DNA of 64,000 nt from Neisseria sp. KEM232 (GTDB lineage: Bacteria > Pseudomonadota > Gammaproteobacteria > Burkholderiales > Neisseriaceae). Numbering within the stretch: the first letter of the stretch is position 1; every line of letters starts with the position of its first letter. Made by a program: the position numbers and the translations under genes. Below, in pieces: positions 55,086 through 63,882 of the stretch. The stretch covers positions 744,001 to 808,000 of the forward strand of contig NZ_CP022527.1 in NCBI RefSeq assembly GCF_002237445.1, given 5' to 3'. The notes below the pieces were generated by a model. That model had not been told where the DNA came from. It ran no database searches and was given only the letters and a program-made list of their open reading frames with translations.

Positions 55086-57159
55086 TCTGCGCCTCCGCAG
55101 GCTGGGTGCCGTCGCGGTACACCGCCGGAATTTCTTTGGCAGTCGGCCAGCCGACTTTGCGGGCTTTGAGGGCGGTGCGCAGGCCGTAGAGGGCGACGAC
55201 GACGACCACGCCGAGGAACAGGGCGGTGAGGCCGGAGTTCACGTAGTCGTTCAGAATCACCTGCGACATTTCGCCGAGGTCTTTGGCGGGAGCGAGCACT
55301 TCGCCTTTGTCCAATGCGGCCTGATACTTGGCGGCGTGGGCAAGGAAGCTCACGCGCGGGCTTGCGTCAAACAGTTTCTGCAGGCCTGCCCAGCAGGTTA
55401 CGAACAATACGCCGAACGCGGGCACAAGCGTTACCCACACATAGCGGTCGCGCTTCATTTTGATGAGGACGACAGTACACATAATCAGCGCGACGCCCGC
55501 GAGCATCTGGTTGGCGATGCCGAACAGCGGCCACAGCGAGTTGATGCCGCCCAGCGGGTCGGTTACGCCGGTGTAGAGGAAGTAGCCCCACAGTGCAACG
55601 GCGATAAAGGTGGCGACAAGGTTGGCGGGGATGGAGTCGGTGTTGCCGAAGGGTTTGAAGAAAATGCTGCCCAAGTCTTGAATCATAAAGCGGGCGACGC
55701 GCGTGCCGGCATCGACGGCGGTAAGAATGAACAGGGCTTCAAACAAGAGGGCGAAGTGGTACCAGAACGCCATCATGGCTTCGCCCGGAATCAGGCGGCT
55801 CATGATGTGCGCCATGCCCACGGCGAGGGTCGGCGCACCGCCCGCGCGGGAGAGGATGGTGTTTTCTCCGACTTCTTTGGCGGTGTGCAGCAGGGTGGCG
55901 GCATCCACGGGGAAGTGGAGCTGGTTGGTAATCACCTGCGCGGCATTGGCGGCATCGGTGCCGATGAGCGCGGCGGGGCTGTTCATAGCGAAATACACGC
56001 CCGGGTCAAGCGAGGCGGCGGCGGCCAAAGCCATAATCGCCACAAAGCTCTCCATCAGCATGCCGCCGTAACCGATCATGCGCACATGGGTTTCGTTTTC
56101 CAACATTTTCGGCGTTGTGCCCGAAGAAATCAGCGCGTGGAAACCGGAAACCGCGCCGCAGGCGATGGTGATGAACAAGAACGGGAACAGATGGCCGGAG
56201 AACACGGGGCCGGAGCCGTCGATAAAGTGCGTTACCGCAGGCATTTGTAGCGCGGGGTTCACAATCACAATGCCGATCGCCAGCGCGGCAATCGTGCCGA
56301 TTTTCAGGAAAGTGGACAGATAATCGCGCGGGGTGAGCAGCAGCCATACGGGCAATACCGAGGCGACAAAGCCGTAAATCATAATCGCCCAAGTGAGCTG
56401 GATACCGTCGAGATCGAAAATATGGCCGAAGGAGCTGTGCGCCACGTCTTCGCCGTAGATTACCGCCAGCATCAGCAAAATAAAGCCGACGATGGAAATC
56501 TCGCCGATTTTGCCCGGGCGGATGTAGCGGGTGTAAATGCCCATAAACAGCGCAATCGGCATGGTCGCGGCAATGGTAAATGTACCCCACGGGCTGTGTA
56601 CCAGCGCTTTCACCACAATCAGCGCGAGCACGGCCATGATGATCACCATAATCATCAGAATACCGATGGAGGCAATCACGCCGGGCACAGTGCCCAATTC
56701 CTGTTTCACAATGTCGCCCAGCGACTTACCGTCGCGGCGCATCGACACAAACAGCACCATCATGTCCTGCACTGCACCGGCAAACACCACGCCGAAGATA
56801 ATCCACAGCGTGCCGGGCAGGTAGCCCATCTGCGCGGCCAAAACGGGGCCGACCAGCGGGCCTGCGCCCGCAATCGCGGCAAAATGGTGGCCAAACAACA
56901 CGCCCTTGTGCGTCGGCACATAGTCCAAACCGTCGTTGTGCCGCTCGGCGGGCGTGAGGCGGTTGGGGTCGAGCTGCATCACACGGTTGGCGATGTAGAG
57001 GCTGTAAAAACGGTAGGCGATGCAGTACACCGACACGGCGGCCGTAACCATCCATATCGCGCTGACCTGCTCGCCCCTGCTGAGGGCAAGCGTGGTAAAC
57101 GAGGCCAAGCCGACCAAGACCACGATGCCCCAAATCAGAAAGGTTTTTAGCGATTTCAT
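55072..57159 (-). CDS. cstA: Carbon starvation protein A (pyruvate/peptide transporter)
   Basis: CstA/BtsT proteins are large inner-membrane symporters for pyruvate, with an older role in peptide use. The 695-residue protein has many transmembrane segments and the family blocks GHHFAAIAGAGPLVGPVLAAQMGYLPG and GAVQDMM, and SGTTPKMLENE. I start at 57159 (MKSLKTFLIWG); the frame open to 57180 adds only seven residues without an RBS. The YbdD-like gene overlaps its end. No CRP-type site is recognisable in the leader. Confidence 0.93.
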   Translation of the reverse strand: MKSLKTFLIWGIVVLVGLASFTTLALSRGEQVSAIWMVTAAVSVYCIAYRFYSLYIANRVMQLDPNRLTPAERHNDGLDYVPTHKGVLFGHHFAAIAGAGPLVGPVLAAQMGYLPGTLWIIFGVVFAGAVQDMMVLFVSMRRDGKSLGDIVKQELGTVPGVIASIGILMIMVIIMAVLALIVVKALVHSPWGTFTIAATMPIALFMGIYTRYIRPGKIGEISIVGFILLMLAVIYGEDVAHSSFGHIFDLDGIQLTWAIMIYGFVASVLPVWLLLTPRDYLSTFLKIGTIAALAIGIVIVNPALQMPAVTHFIDGSGPVFSGHLFPFLFITIACGAVSGFHALISSGTTPKMLENETHVRMIGYGGMLMESFVAIMALAAAASLDPGVYFAMNSPAALIGTDAANAAQVITNQLHFPVDAATLLHTAKEVGENTILSRAGGAPTLAVGMAHIMSRLIPGEAMMAFWYHFALLFEALFILTAVDAGTRVARFMIQDLGSIFFKPFGNTDSIPANLVATFIAVALWGYFLYTGVTDPLGGINSLWPLFGIANQMLAGVALIMCTVVLIKMKRDRYVWVTLVPAFGVLFVTCWAGLQKLFDASPRVSFLAHAAKYQAALDKGEVLAPAKDLGEMSQVILNDYVNSGLTALFLGVVVVVALYGLRTALKARKVGWPTAKEIPAVYRDGTQPAEAQSEAS

Positions 57160-57510
57160 GGTTCTATCCTTAAAAATCAACGGTTAACTAAACAGGGCCC
57201 GAATGTTTGCACCGGCAAAATACAGCAAAGGCCGACGCTCTATGGCATAAAACATAATGATGAAAGTGTGCAAGCCCGCCCGAAAGCTTAACACAAAGCA
57301 GCAAAACACGCGGCGGATTTAACACGGCCGCGCCATACTCGGCGCAGCGAAGAGGCCGTTCCCGCCAGCACCCCTTCGGGGCATAACCGCGGGAATGACG
57401 TTTCTGAAAGCCAAGTCCCAACGAAGTTAAAAACGGATTGAAACCCTACTTAGAACAAGCAGAGGCCGTCTGAAAACATGGAATAGGCTTTTCAGACGGC
57501 CTCTTCGTTC
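57160..57510. other. Gene-free stretch between receptor and cstA
   Basis: This 351-base gap holds the cstA leader (AT-rich, about 57170-57290), a dRS3-like GTTCCCGCC...GCGGGAATGAC segment (57358-57399), and the DUS hairpin terminating the TonB-dependent receptor gene (57463-57502). Confidence 0.6.
57463..57502. terminator. DUS hairpin terminator of the TonB-dependent receptor gene
   Basis: AGGCCGTCTGAA and TTCAGACGGCCT, separated by about 16 bases, directly after the stop codon at 57511. Confidence 0.65.
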
Positions 57511-60500
57511 CTAAAATTTCCCCGTAAAACCAATGGTTACAGCCCGTCCCGGGGCGGGGATGGGGACGTTGGACATCGGGTCGAGGTAGTAGCGGTTGGT
57601 GAGGTTGGTGATGCCGAAGTTCAGGCCGAAGTTTTTGCCAATTTGGTATTTGCCGTACATGTCGAACACCAGTGCGGCACGCCAGTGGTAGGGGCGGCCG
57701 GTGGCTTCGAGGATGCGCGCCAAGCCCTGTTCGGCCAGCTGGTCCTGCTGTTTGGTGCTTACGGTGCTGTGGTAGATGCCGCGCATGCCCAGTTCCAAAC
57801 GGTTGTTCAGACGGCGTGTGCCGACATCGAGGTTGAGCGAGTATTTCGGCTGCATGGTCTGGTAGAAACGGGTGGCGCCGAAGCCGCCGTCTATGCATTC
57901 GGGGATGCGGTTGTTGTAGATGTCGTAGTTCCACGCCGTCGTTTTGTCGCAGACGCGCTGGCGCAGGCGGTAGTTCGCGCCGACAGCGGCAAACCATTTG
58001 CCGCTGTCGATGCGGCTTTGCAGCTCGATGCCAGTGCTCTGCTTTTTGTCGTATTGCAGGAGGTTTTTGTTTTCGCTGATGTCGATGGCGTTTTTGATGG
58101 TGTTGTTGTAGTAGGTCAGGCGCACATCGCCCGCTTTAAGCCGCTTGGCATAGGGGGCGAAGTTGAAGGAATAGCCGACTTCCCAGTTGGTGCTGCGCTC
58201 GGGTTTCAAATTAAACTCGTGCGACATGGGATGGAACAGGTTGACGTTGGTGGTGGTGGCCTCGTAAATGCTGGGGAAGCGGGTGGCGCGGGCAAAGCGG
58301 GCAAACAGGCGGCCGTTGTCGGTGAGGTCGTAGCTGACGGCCAGCATCGGCGACCAGGAGTGGGCGGTCAGGCGTTGCGGCGTCGGCCAGATTTCTTCTT
58401 CGGTTTGCGGTTTTTTCCAAATTTTAGGCAGTAGTCTGGCCAAATCAACCTCGTCTTTTCTTTCCAGATAGTTGTATTGTCCTCTGGTTGCCATTCCGTT
58501 TAGATATTTCCAATAGTTGCCGGCCAGTCCCTGCGGATTTTCCGCCCTTTCGTCAAACTGGCCCTTGCGGAATAGCGGGCCCTGGTATTGGCCATTGTAA
58601 AACGGGGTGTGGGCGTATTTCAGGCGGTAAACCGCGCCGTCGTAGCGGCCTATCAAATCTTGCCCGTTGCGGTCGGTGATTTTGATACGCTCTTGTGTAT
58701 CTCCGTTTTTATTGGTTACATCGTCATAGCCGTAGCCGTATTTGTTTCTAAATCTGTCGCGCAGCTCCTGAACCTTGTACGGATCATGGGTTTCATCCCA
58801 TGTCCGCAAAATCCGCCGTATATCGTCAGCCTCTTCTTTATTGCTTATCAGCTCGTAATAGGGTGCTTCTGCGCCGACGATATAACCAGTAGAAAGCCCC
58901 CCCCCCTGCATATCGGAAGAATAAAACGGATCTTTCTTCTCGCGCCGCGCTTTGGCCAGGGCGTCGTCAAACGCCCAAAATTTTTCATAGCGCACGCCCG
59001 CCTGAATGTTCAAACGGCTGGTCGGCTGCCAGTCGAAGGCCAGACCCGCTCCCCATTCGTGGCGGCGTCCCGCCCGCGGGCCCGCAATGGCGGTAGCGGT
59101 GCTGACCGCGCCGATAATATCGAAGAAATCTTTGTCGTTATGGGAGATCTGTGTTTTTTCGTCGAGTTTTTCGTATTGGATATTGCCCGACAAAGTCATG
59201 CTTAATTTGTCGCTGAGGCGGAAACGGTTGCTGATGTCGGCGCCGAAACGAGTGGCATAAGTACGCTGCTCCGCACCGGATTTGACGCGGTATGCACCGG
59301 GAACGGGAGGAGGATCTTTCGGCTCTTCCTTCGGTATGTCATTGCAGGTCATGCCCTGTTCTGTCAGTCGTTGGGGGGTTTTATGGCGAATGAAACATTG
59401 CACCCAGTTATCGTAATTGGTATCCCCATAGGTAACGCCCAATTCGGGGCCGCCGCTCTGGTGGCGGCTGCTGTCGGTACGGATACGCCAAACATTGGCC
59501 TGCAAGTCTATCCAGCGGCTGTTTTCCGGCTGCCATTCGTAGCCCAGTTTGTAGCTTTTGCTTTGGATATGGGAATCCAGACCTTGAATAGGATAATAGC
59601 GCGGTTGTTGGCCGACAAAATTATATTCATCGCTGAATCCAAGCACCAATGCATTATAAAAAGGGTTGTTTTCGCCGAAGCGGACGCGGGTGCGCATATG
59701 GCTGAGGCTGATTTTCTGGTTGTGCGGCAGATACCAGTTGTTTTTCAGCAGCAGGGTTTTGCTCTCGACATTGCTGTTGAACACCTCTTCGCCCGGGCGG
59801 TAGAGCTTGGCCATATTGGGAATCATGGTGGCGGAAGTGTTGCCGAAATCGGGATGGTCGGAATCGTAAACGGGATTGTAGAGATAGCCTCCCGCACTGC
59901 GTTTGCCGGAAAAATAATTGCCCTTGCTGCGGTCGCTGTAAGCAATAAGGCCGTCTGAAAGACGGCTTTTGAAGGCGGCAGCTACCAGTCCCGAACGATC
60001 GCCCTTGAAATTGGACAGTTTGTGGCTCCGGCTTCTCGGGGGTACATAATTATCAAATTCCAAAGCCTGATATATCTCCCCCGTTCCCGCTACCTGCCCG
60101 CTCGGACCATCGGCGATTGGCCGGTTTGGAATGGTTCGATAGTCTTCCACACCCAAATATTGCAGATTGTCCACGCGCGGTTTGGCGGTATTGTCGGAAA
60201 AGCTGCCTTTGATTTGAATCCCCCATTTGTCGCCTTCCGGCACGATATCGTCCGCTTCGATGGTGGAAATCGCTACCGAACCGCCAACGCCCGATTTGAC
60301 GCCGCGCGTCATGGCCGGGCTTTTTTCCACGGCAATGCTGCGGAACAGGGCGGGATCGACGTAGTTGCGGTCGGCAATGCCGTAGTTGTTCATCCACACG
60401 TCTACGGTCTGTTCCGTGCCGTCGATAGTGACGGGGATGCGGCCTTTGCCCGATATGCCGCGTATGCTCGGCGTAATTGCGCTGCCCGCATTGCGGGTGT

Positions 60501-60798
60501 TCATGTTGTAGACGCCGTTCAAGCCTTTGAGGACATCACCTGCGGCGTCGGTTTGGTAGCGTTCGAGATATTCTTTGCCGAGATAGGCATTGGAGACATT
60601 TTTGCTGTATTGCTGCGCTTCGCCTTTTTCATCACGGGTAAGGCGTTTGGCGCGGACGGTAACGGCGTCGAGGTTGTTGCTCTCGGCTGTGTTTGATGCG
60701 TTTTCGGCAGACGCACTGTCGGCCGCCCAAACTTCGGGCATGCAGAACAGCAGGCCGAGGCAGGCGGCAAGGGTGTTTAAACGGCGGTGGGTTTTCAT
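57511..60798 (-). CDS. TonB-dependent haem/hemophore receptor (HphR-like)
   Basis: This 1,095-residue outer-membrane receptor has a signal peptide (cleaved near VWAAD), a TonB box DAVTVRAKR (44-52), a plug domain with SIRGISGKGRIPVTIDG, and a 22-strand barrel ending in the terminal Phe (IGFTGKF). It is longer than most haem receptors because of large extracellular loops, including Cys-bracketed CFIRHKTPQRLTEQGMTC and CDKTTAWNYDIYNNRIPEC. It diverges from the hemophilin and Slam genes, which points to haem uptake from that hemophore. A ten-G tract near residue 632 could switch it on and off; the present length is in frame. A haemoglobin or transferrin ligand remains possible. Confidence 0.88.
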   Translation of the reverse strand: MKTHRRLNTLAACLGLLFCMPEVWAADSASAENASNTAESNNLDAVTVRAKRLTRDEKGEAQQYSKNVSNAYLGKEYLERYQTDAAGDVLKGLNGVYNMNTRNAGSAITPSIRGISGKGRIPVTIDGTEQTVDVWMNNYGIADRNYVDPALFRSIAVEKSPAMTRGVKSGVGGSVAISTIEADDIVPEGDKWGIQIKGSFSDNTAKPRVDNLQYLGVEDYRTIPNRPIADGPSGQVAGTGEIYQALEFDNYVPPRSRSHKLSNFKGDRSGLVAAAFKSRLSDGLIAYSDRSKGNYFSGKRSAGGYLYNPVYDSDHPDFGNTSATMIPNMAKLYRPGEEVFNSNVESKTLLLKNNWYLPHNQKISLSHMRTRVRFGENNPFYNALVLGFSDEYNFVGQQPRYYPIQGLDSHIQSKSYKLGYEWQPENSRWIDLQANVWRIRTDSSRHQSGGPELGVTYGDTNYDNWVQCFIRHKTPQRLTEQGMTCNDIPKEEPKDPPPVPGAYRVKSGAEQRTYATRFGADISNRFRLSDKLSMTLSGNIQYEKLDEKTQISHNDKDFFDIIGAVSTATAIAGPRAGRRHEWGAGLAFDWQPTSRLNIQAGVRYEKFWAFDDALAKARREKKDPFYSSDMQGGGLSTGYIVGAEAPYYELISNKEEADDIRRILRTWDETHDPYKVQELRDRFRNKYGYGYDDVTNKNGDTQERIKITDRNGQDLIGRYDGAVYRLKYAHTPFYNGQYQGPLFRKGQFDERAENPQGLAGNYWKYLNGMATRGQYNYLERKDEVDLARLLPKIWKKPQTEEEIWPTPQRLTAHSWSPMLAVSYDLTDNGRLFARFARATRFPSIYEATTTNVNLFHPMSHEFNLKPERSTNWEVGYSFNFAPYAKRLKAGDVRLTYYNNTIKNAIDISENKNLLQYDKKQSTGIELQSRIDSGKWFAAVGANYRLRQRVCDKTTAWNYDIYNNRIPECIDGGFGATRFYQTMQPKYSLNLDVGTRRLNNRLELGMRGIYHSTVSTKQQDQLAEQGLARILEATGRPYHWRAALVFDMYGKYQIGKNFGLNFGITNLTNRYYLDPMSNVPIPAPGRAVTIGFTGKF
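58897..58906. repeat. Ten-base poly-C/poly-G tract inside the receptor gene
   Basis: Ten Cs on the plus strand, that is ten Gs in the coding strand, encode the glycines of DMQGGGLSTG. Tracts of this length in neisserial surface genes, such as hmbR and hpuA, vary in length and switch expression. The frame is open here, so the gene is in the ON state. Confidence 0.75.
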
Positions 60799-60904
60799 CT
60801 TTCGCTCCTTATGTTGTTTGCGTTTTTAAAAAACAGGCGGAGCGGTTTGTGTTTTTTTTGGGGATTTGTAGAAAAGAAAACCGTTCTGGCGACGGCTGCG
60901 GCGG

Positions 60905-60933
60905 ATTGTACAGGATTTGCAAAGATTTGATAA
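60905..60933 (-). promoter_or_regulatory. Promoter candidate of the receptor gene
   Basis: Minus-strand TTATCA (60933-60928) lies 17 bases from TACAAT (60910-60905), about 105 bases before the ATG. Four and five matches to the sigma-70 hexamers with ideal spacing. Confidence 0.45.
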
Positions 60934-61097
60934 GGCGGCATCATAGCCTTTACATAATAGGCCGTCTGAACACATCTTCCATGAAGAGGCAGCCTTACCA
61001 CTAACCTACCTACCCAATATTCCAAATCAATTGATGATGAATTTTATATAATGTTTTTCAATGATTTAATCTTTACACAATTTCTGCCATTAAATGC

Positions 61098-61127
61098 TTG
61101 CCATATGGAATAATCGGAATTATCATC
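61098..61127 (+). promoter_or_regulatory. Hemophore promoter candidate overlapped by a Fur-like box
   Basis: TTGCCA (61098-61103) lies 17 bases from TATCAT (61121-61126). The segment 61109-61127 (AATAATCGGAATTATCATC) matches the E. coli 19-base Fur consensus at 13 positions and covers the -10 hexamer. Iron-dependent repression of the hemophore-Slam genes is the natural reading. The start codon is about 210 bases downstream. Confidence 0.4.
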
Positions 61128-61342
61128 CGCAACCATTCAGACAGGCAGCCCGAAGGCTCTTAGCAAAAAACAAGCGGATTTCACAAATCCGCCCGATAAA
61201 ACACATAAAAAAAGCCGTCTGAAAGACTGCCGCCAATACACAAACACCACGCCGCCGAGTTCTGCGCAACGCGCATATCAGCCGCAAGCCCGTCCGCAAG
61301 ACGGCTTGATTATCCAACCTTTAACTTGTAAAGGAAATTCTT

Positions 61343-62269
61343 ATGAATACTTCAGTAAAAGTATTGGCCGCAACTTTGGTTTTAACCGTATCTGCTTTTG
61401 CGGCAGCCAAACCGGCAGGTGAGTCTTCCAATTCCGATTACGTGAATACTAATGAAGCGTCTACCGCCATTCCGTTTGGTGCTGGCAAAGCCTCGCTGAA
61501 AATTAACAAAAGCTCCATCAACATCAATATCGGCAACGGCCCGGTCAAACATATCAACAAAAAATACAGCGGCAACGCTATCAACGGCAATAACTTTACT
61601 GCCAGCGTAGACGGTTTAGCACATGAAAAATACCTGACCATTAAGGATGTCAACCCTGTTCTCGGTTTCTTTAACAATGATACCTTGGGTCGTGTTTGGT
61701 ATGAAAAACGTGCCCAAAATGTTGATGTTTATTCGGTGCGCCAGCTTGCCGATCCCAGACTGCCCATTGCACCAAAATTCGGCGGCTTGGTTATCGGCCA
61801 GGTGAAAAACCTGTCTGACGGCAGCGGCGTGTACTTCGGCGAATGGGCGCCGCGTAAAAATAACACCATCGTCAAGGAAGATCCTCTCGGCTTGAAAGAT
61901 CCCAACCACACCGTTTGGTTTGCAGGCGACAATCCGACCGGCAGAACCCAAGGCTTGGCCAATGTTACTTATGATGTGGTCGGTATCAACCAACACACCC
62001 CCGGCAAAGAAGACTTCTATCGCGGCAAAGTAACCGCCAAGTTTGGTACGACTCCGACAGGCAGCATGAGCGGCGCGATTGTCCGCGGTAATGACAGGTT
62101 GAGCTTTGACAAAGCTGTGATTACCAACAGTACCGGCAAATTCGAAGATACTGCCCAAAGCATGAAAGGCCAGTTCTTCGGCAGGGGCGCGGAAGCGATG
62201 GCAGGTATCGCCACACGCGGTACAGCCGACCGCAAAGACGACATCGCCTTTGGCGGCCGCAAACAGTAA
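61343..62269 (+). CDS. Secreted hemophilin-like hemophore (Slam substrate)
   Basis: The 308-residue protein has a Sec signal peptide (MNTSVKVLAATLVLTVSAFAAA) without lipobox, so it should be soluble. An N-terminal handle-like domain (about 25-190, with KASLKINKSSINININIG-type beta repeats) precedes a C-terminal eight-stranded barrel (about 195-308). Its last strands read MKGQFFGRGAEAMAGIATRG, as in TbpB-like barrels and hemophilins, the type XI secretion signal. Haem binding is inferred from family and context: a Slam gene follows and a large TonB-dependent receptor gene diverges from it. No haem-ligand residue can be assigned with confidence. Confidence 0.82.
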   Translation: MNTSVKVLAATLVLTVSAFAAAKPAGESSNSDYVNTNEASTAIPFGAGKASLKINKSSININIGNGPVKHINKKYSGNAINGNNFTASVDGLAHEKYLTIKDVNPVLGFFNNDTLGRVWYEKRAQNVDVYSVRQLADPRLPIAPKFGGLVIGQVKNLSDGSGVYFGEWAPRKNNTIVKEDPLGLKDPNHTVWFAGDNPTGRTQGLANVTYDVVGINQHTPGKEDFYRGKVTAKFGTTPTGSMSGAIVRGNDRLSFDKAVITNSTGKFEDTAQSMKGQFFGRGAEAMAGIATRGTADRKDDIAFGGRKQ

Positions 62270-62308
62270 GAAGGCCGTCTGAAAGAAACTCCAAAATAAT
62301 GATGGGTG

Positions 62309-62347
62309 AACAGGGGAAACCGGACTCCGTGTCCGGTTTCCCCTGTT
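62309..62347 (+). terminator. Perfect 17-bp hairpin between hemophore and Slam genes
   Basis: The arm 62309-62325 (AACAGGGGAAACCGGAC) pairs exactly with 62331-62347 around the loop TCCGT. It lies 14 bases before the Slam start and has no long U-tract after it, so it may protect the hemophore mRNA 3' end or attenuate Slam expression rather than stop it fully. It is not a DUS pair. Confidence 0.6.
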
Positions 62348-62360
62348 ATTGGGAGACACT

Positions 62361-63824
62361 ATGAAAAAACACCTTCTGCCGCTTATCCTGCTTGTCCTGC
62401 CCGCCGCCGCGCTGGCCGACGAAGACGACACCCGTATGCTGCTCGACGGCGCGCAAAAGGAAATGCGCCGCCAACAGGACGCGGCGGCGTTTTCAGACGG
62501 CCTCTCCGACAGCGGCAGTATCGAAATCGACGGTGAAACCTATATCGTGCCGCACACCGCCCACGATTTGGAATTGGGCATTTATTACGCGATAGACGGG
62601 CGGCAATGGGGCAAGGTGCGCGAGTTTGCCGCCGCCTACCGCCGCCTGCCCGAACACAAAACCCATCTGGCGCTGATGGCCGAAGGCTTGGCCGAACGCG
62701 CCGAGGGCAAAGTCGGCGCCGCTTTGAAAAAAATGAAAGCCGCACACGCAGCCGCGCCGGATGATGTGCGCGTCGGTTTGGAGCTGGCGCGGCTCTACGG
62801 CGAAGACAACCAAAACCGCGAATCGCAGGCGCAGTTCAAAGAAGTATTGAAAGGAGAGATGCCGTCTGAAACCCGCGCAGCCGTGCAAAGCTATCTCGAC
62901 ATCCTCGACAAACGCCGCCGCTGGCACGGCAGCATCAGCATAGGCGGCGGCTATAACGACAACATCAATCAGGGCAACGGCAAGCGCGAATGTGTCGGCT
63001 CGTTTATGGGGCAGTGTTTCAGCTACCGCACCCTGCCCTCGCCCGTCGGTTCGCCGTTTTGGCAATACAGCGCCGTTGCCGCGAAAAAAATCCCGCTGCG
63101 CGGCCACCACAACCTGCTGCTGCGCCCGCTCTCCTACGGTACGAAATACCGCCGCGACGACAGTCAGTCGGAGCCGCCCGAACCGTACAGCGAAAACACC
63201 GCCGCCCTCTACGCGGGCTACGAACACAACACCGCCGACAGCGATTTCACGTTTACCCCCTATTTCGAACACTACTACCGCGGCAGCCGCAGCCGCTACC
63301 GCGCATGGGGCGCGGAAGCCGCGTGGGAAAAAAACCTCACGGCCAAATGGTCGCTCAACGTCCGCGCCGAAGCCAAGCGGGTGAAATACCTCGAACAGGA
63401 GCGGCAGTATTACAGCGACTACACCCTCTACACCGGCGGCGCAGGGCTGGGCTACACCTTTTCAGACGGCCTCGGCCTCTACGGCGGCATCGACCTCGCC
63501 CGCCGCAAATACCCCTACGCCGCCTCGCGCAGCAAGGAATACACCGCCCGCATCGGCGGCTACAAAATGTTTAAAAACGGCATTTATTTCAACGCCGCCG
63601 CCCTCTACCGTCTCAGCCACTACGACGCCGGCAGCTACCTCACCGCCGGCGAACCGCGCCGCGACCGCCAAACCATCCTCACCGCCGCCCTCGGCGCATC
63701 CAAACTTTCCTTTAAAAGCATCTACCCCGAATTGCGCGTCAAACGCACCGTCGGCCGCAGCAATGCCGATCTCTTTGCCTACAAGCAAAACGAAATCGCC
63801 CTGGCTTTGAAATACCGGTTTTAA
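62361..63824 (+). CDS. Surface lipoprotein assembly modifier (Slam), type XI secretion outer-membrane protein
   Basis: Slam proteins move cargo across the outer membrane. The 487-residue protein has a signal peptide (MKKHLLPLILLVLPAAALAD), an N-terminal TPR-type periplasmic domain (about 60-190, ALMAEGLAERAEGKVGAALKK...APDDVRVGLELARLYGED) and a C-terminal DUF560 barrel from about residue 195 (GSISIGGGYNDNINQG) ending in the terminal Phe (LALKYRF). Size and order match the family. Its only neighbouring cargo candidate is the hemophore just upstream. The ATG at 62361 follows GGGAGACACT; a TTG four codons earlier is less likely. In-frame uptake sequences give FSDGL segments near residues 45 and 368. 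Confidence 0.92.
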   Translation: MKKHLLPLILLVLPAAALADEDDTRMLLDGAQKEMRRQQDAAAFSDGLSDSGSIEIDGETYIVPHTAHDLELGIYYAIDGRQWGKVREFAAAYRRLPEHKTHLALMAEGLAERAEGKVGAALKKMKAAHAAAPDDVRVGLELARLYGEDNQNRESQAQFKEVLKGEMPSETRAAVQSYLDILDKRRRWHGSISIGGGYNDNINQGNGKRECVGSFMGQCFSYRTLPSPVGSPFWQYSAVAAKKIPLRGHHNLLLRPLSYGTKYRRDDSQSEPPEPYSENTAALYAGYEHNTADSDFTFTPYFEHYYRGSRSRYRAWGAEAAWEKNLTAKWSLNVRAEAKRVKYLEQERQYYSDYTLYTGGAGLGYTFSDGLGLYGGIDLARRKYPYAASRSKEYTARIGGYKMFKNGIYFNAAALYRLSHYDAGSYLTAGEPRRDRQTILTAALGASKLSFKSIYPELRVKRTVGRSNADLFAYKQNEIALALKYRF

Positions 63825-63841
63825 GCGTTCGGGCAACAAGA

Positions 63842-63882
63842 AGGCCGTCTGAAAACTCTGCCCCACGTTTTTCAGACGGCCT
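63842..63882. terminator. DUS hairpin terminator of the Slam gene
   Basis: AGGCCGTCTGAA (63842-63853) and TTCAGACGGCCT (63871-63882). A further DUS and a dRS3-like CATTCCCGC...GCGGAAACGGCC segment lie between it and the window end. Confidence 0.65.

Larger units (their letters stand above)
60799..61342. other. Divergent regulatory region of the haem locus
   Basis: This 544-base gap has no gene. It holds promoters in both directions (see separate entries), a Fur-like site, a single AG-DUS (60959-60970), an AG-DUS-like AGCCGTCTGAA in the hemophore leader, and an AGGCAGCCCGAA decayed Kingella-type site near 61144. It is AT-rich, especially 61000-61130. Confidence 0.6.

Noticed and set aside
55336..57150. 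Plus-strand open frames opposite cstA
   Set aside because: Histidine/arginine-rich shadows with no RBS; CstA family blocks on the minus strand are unambiguous.
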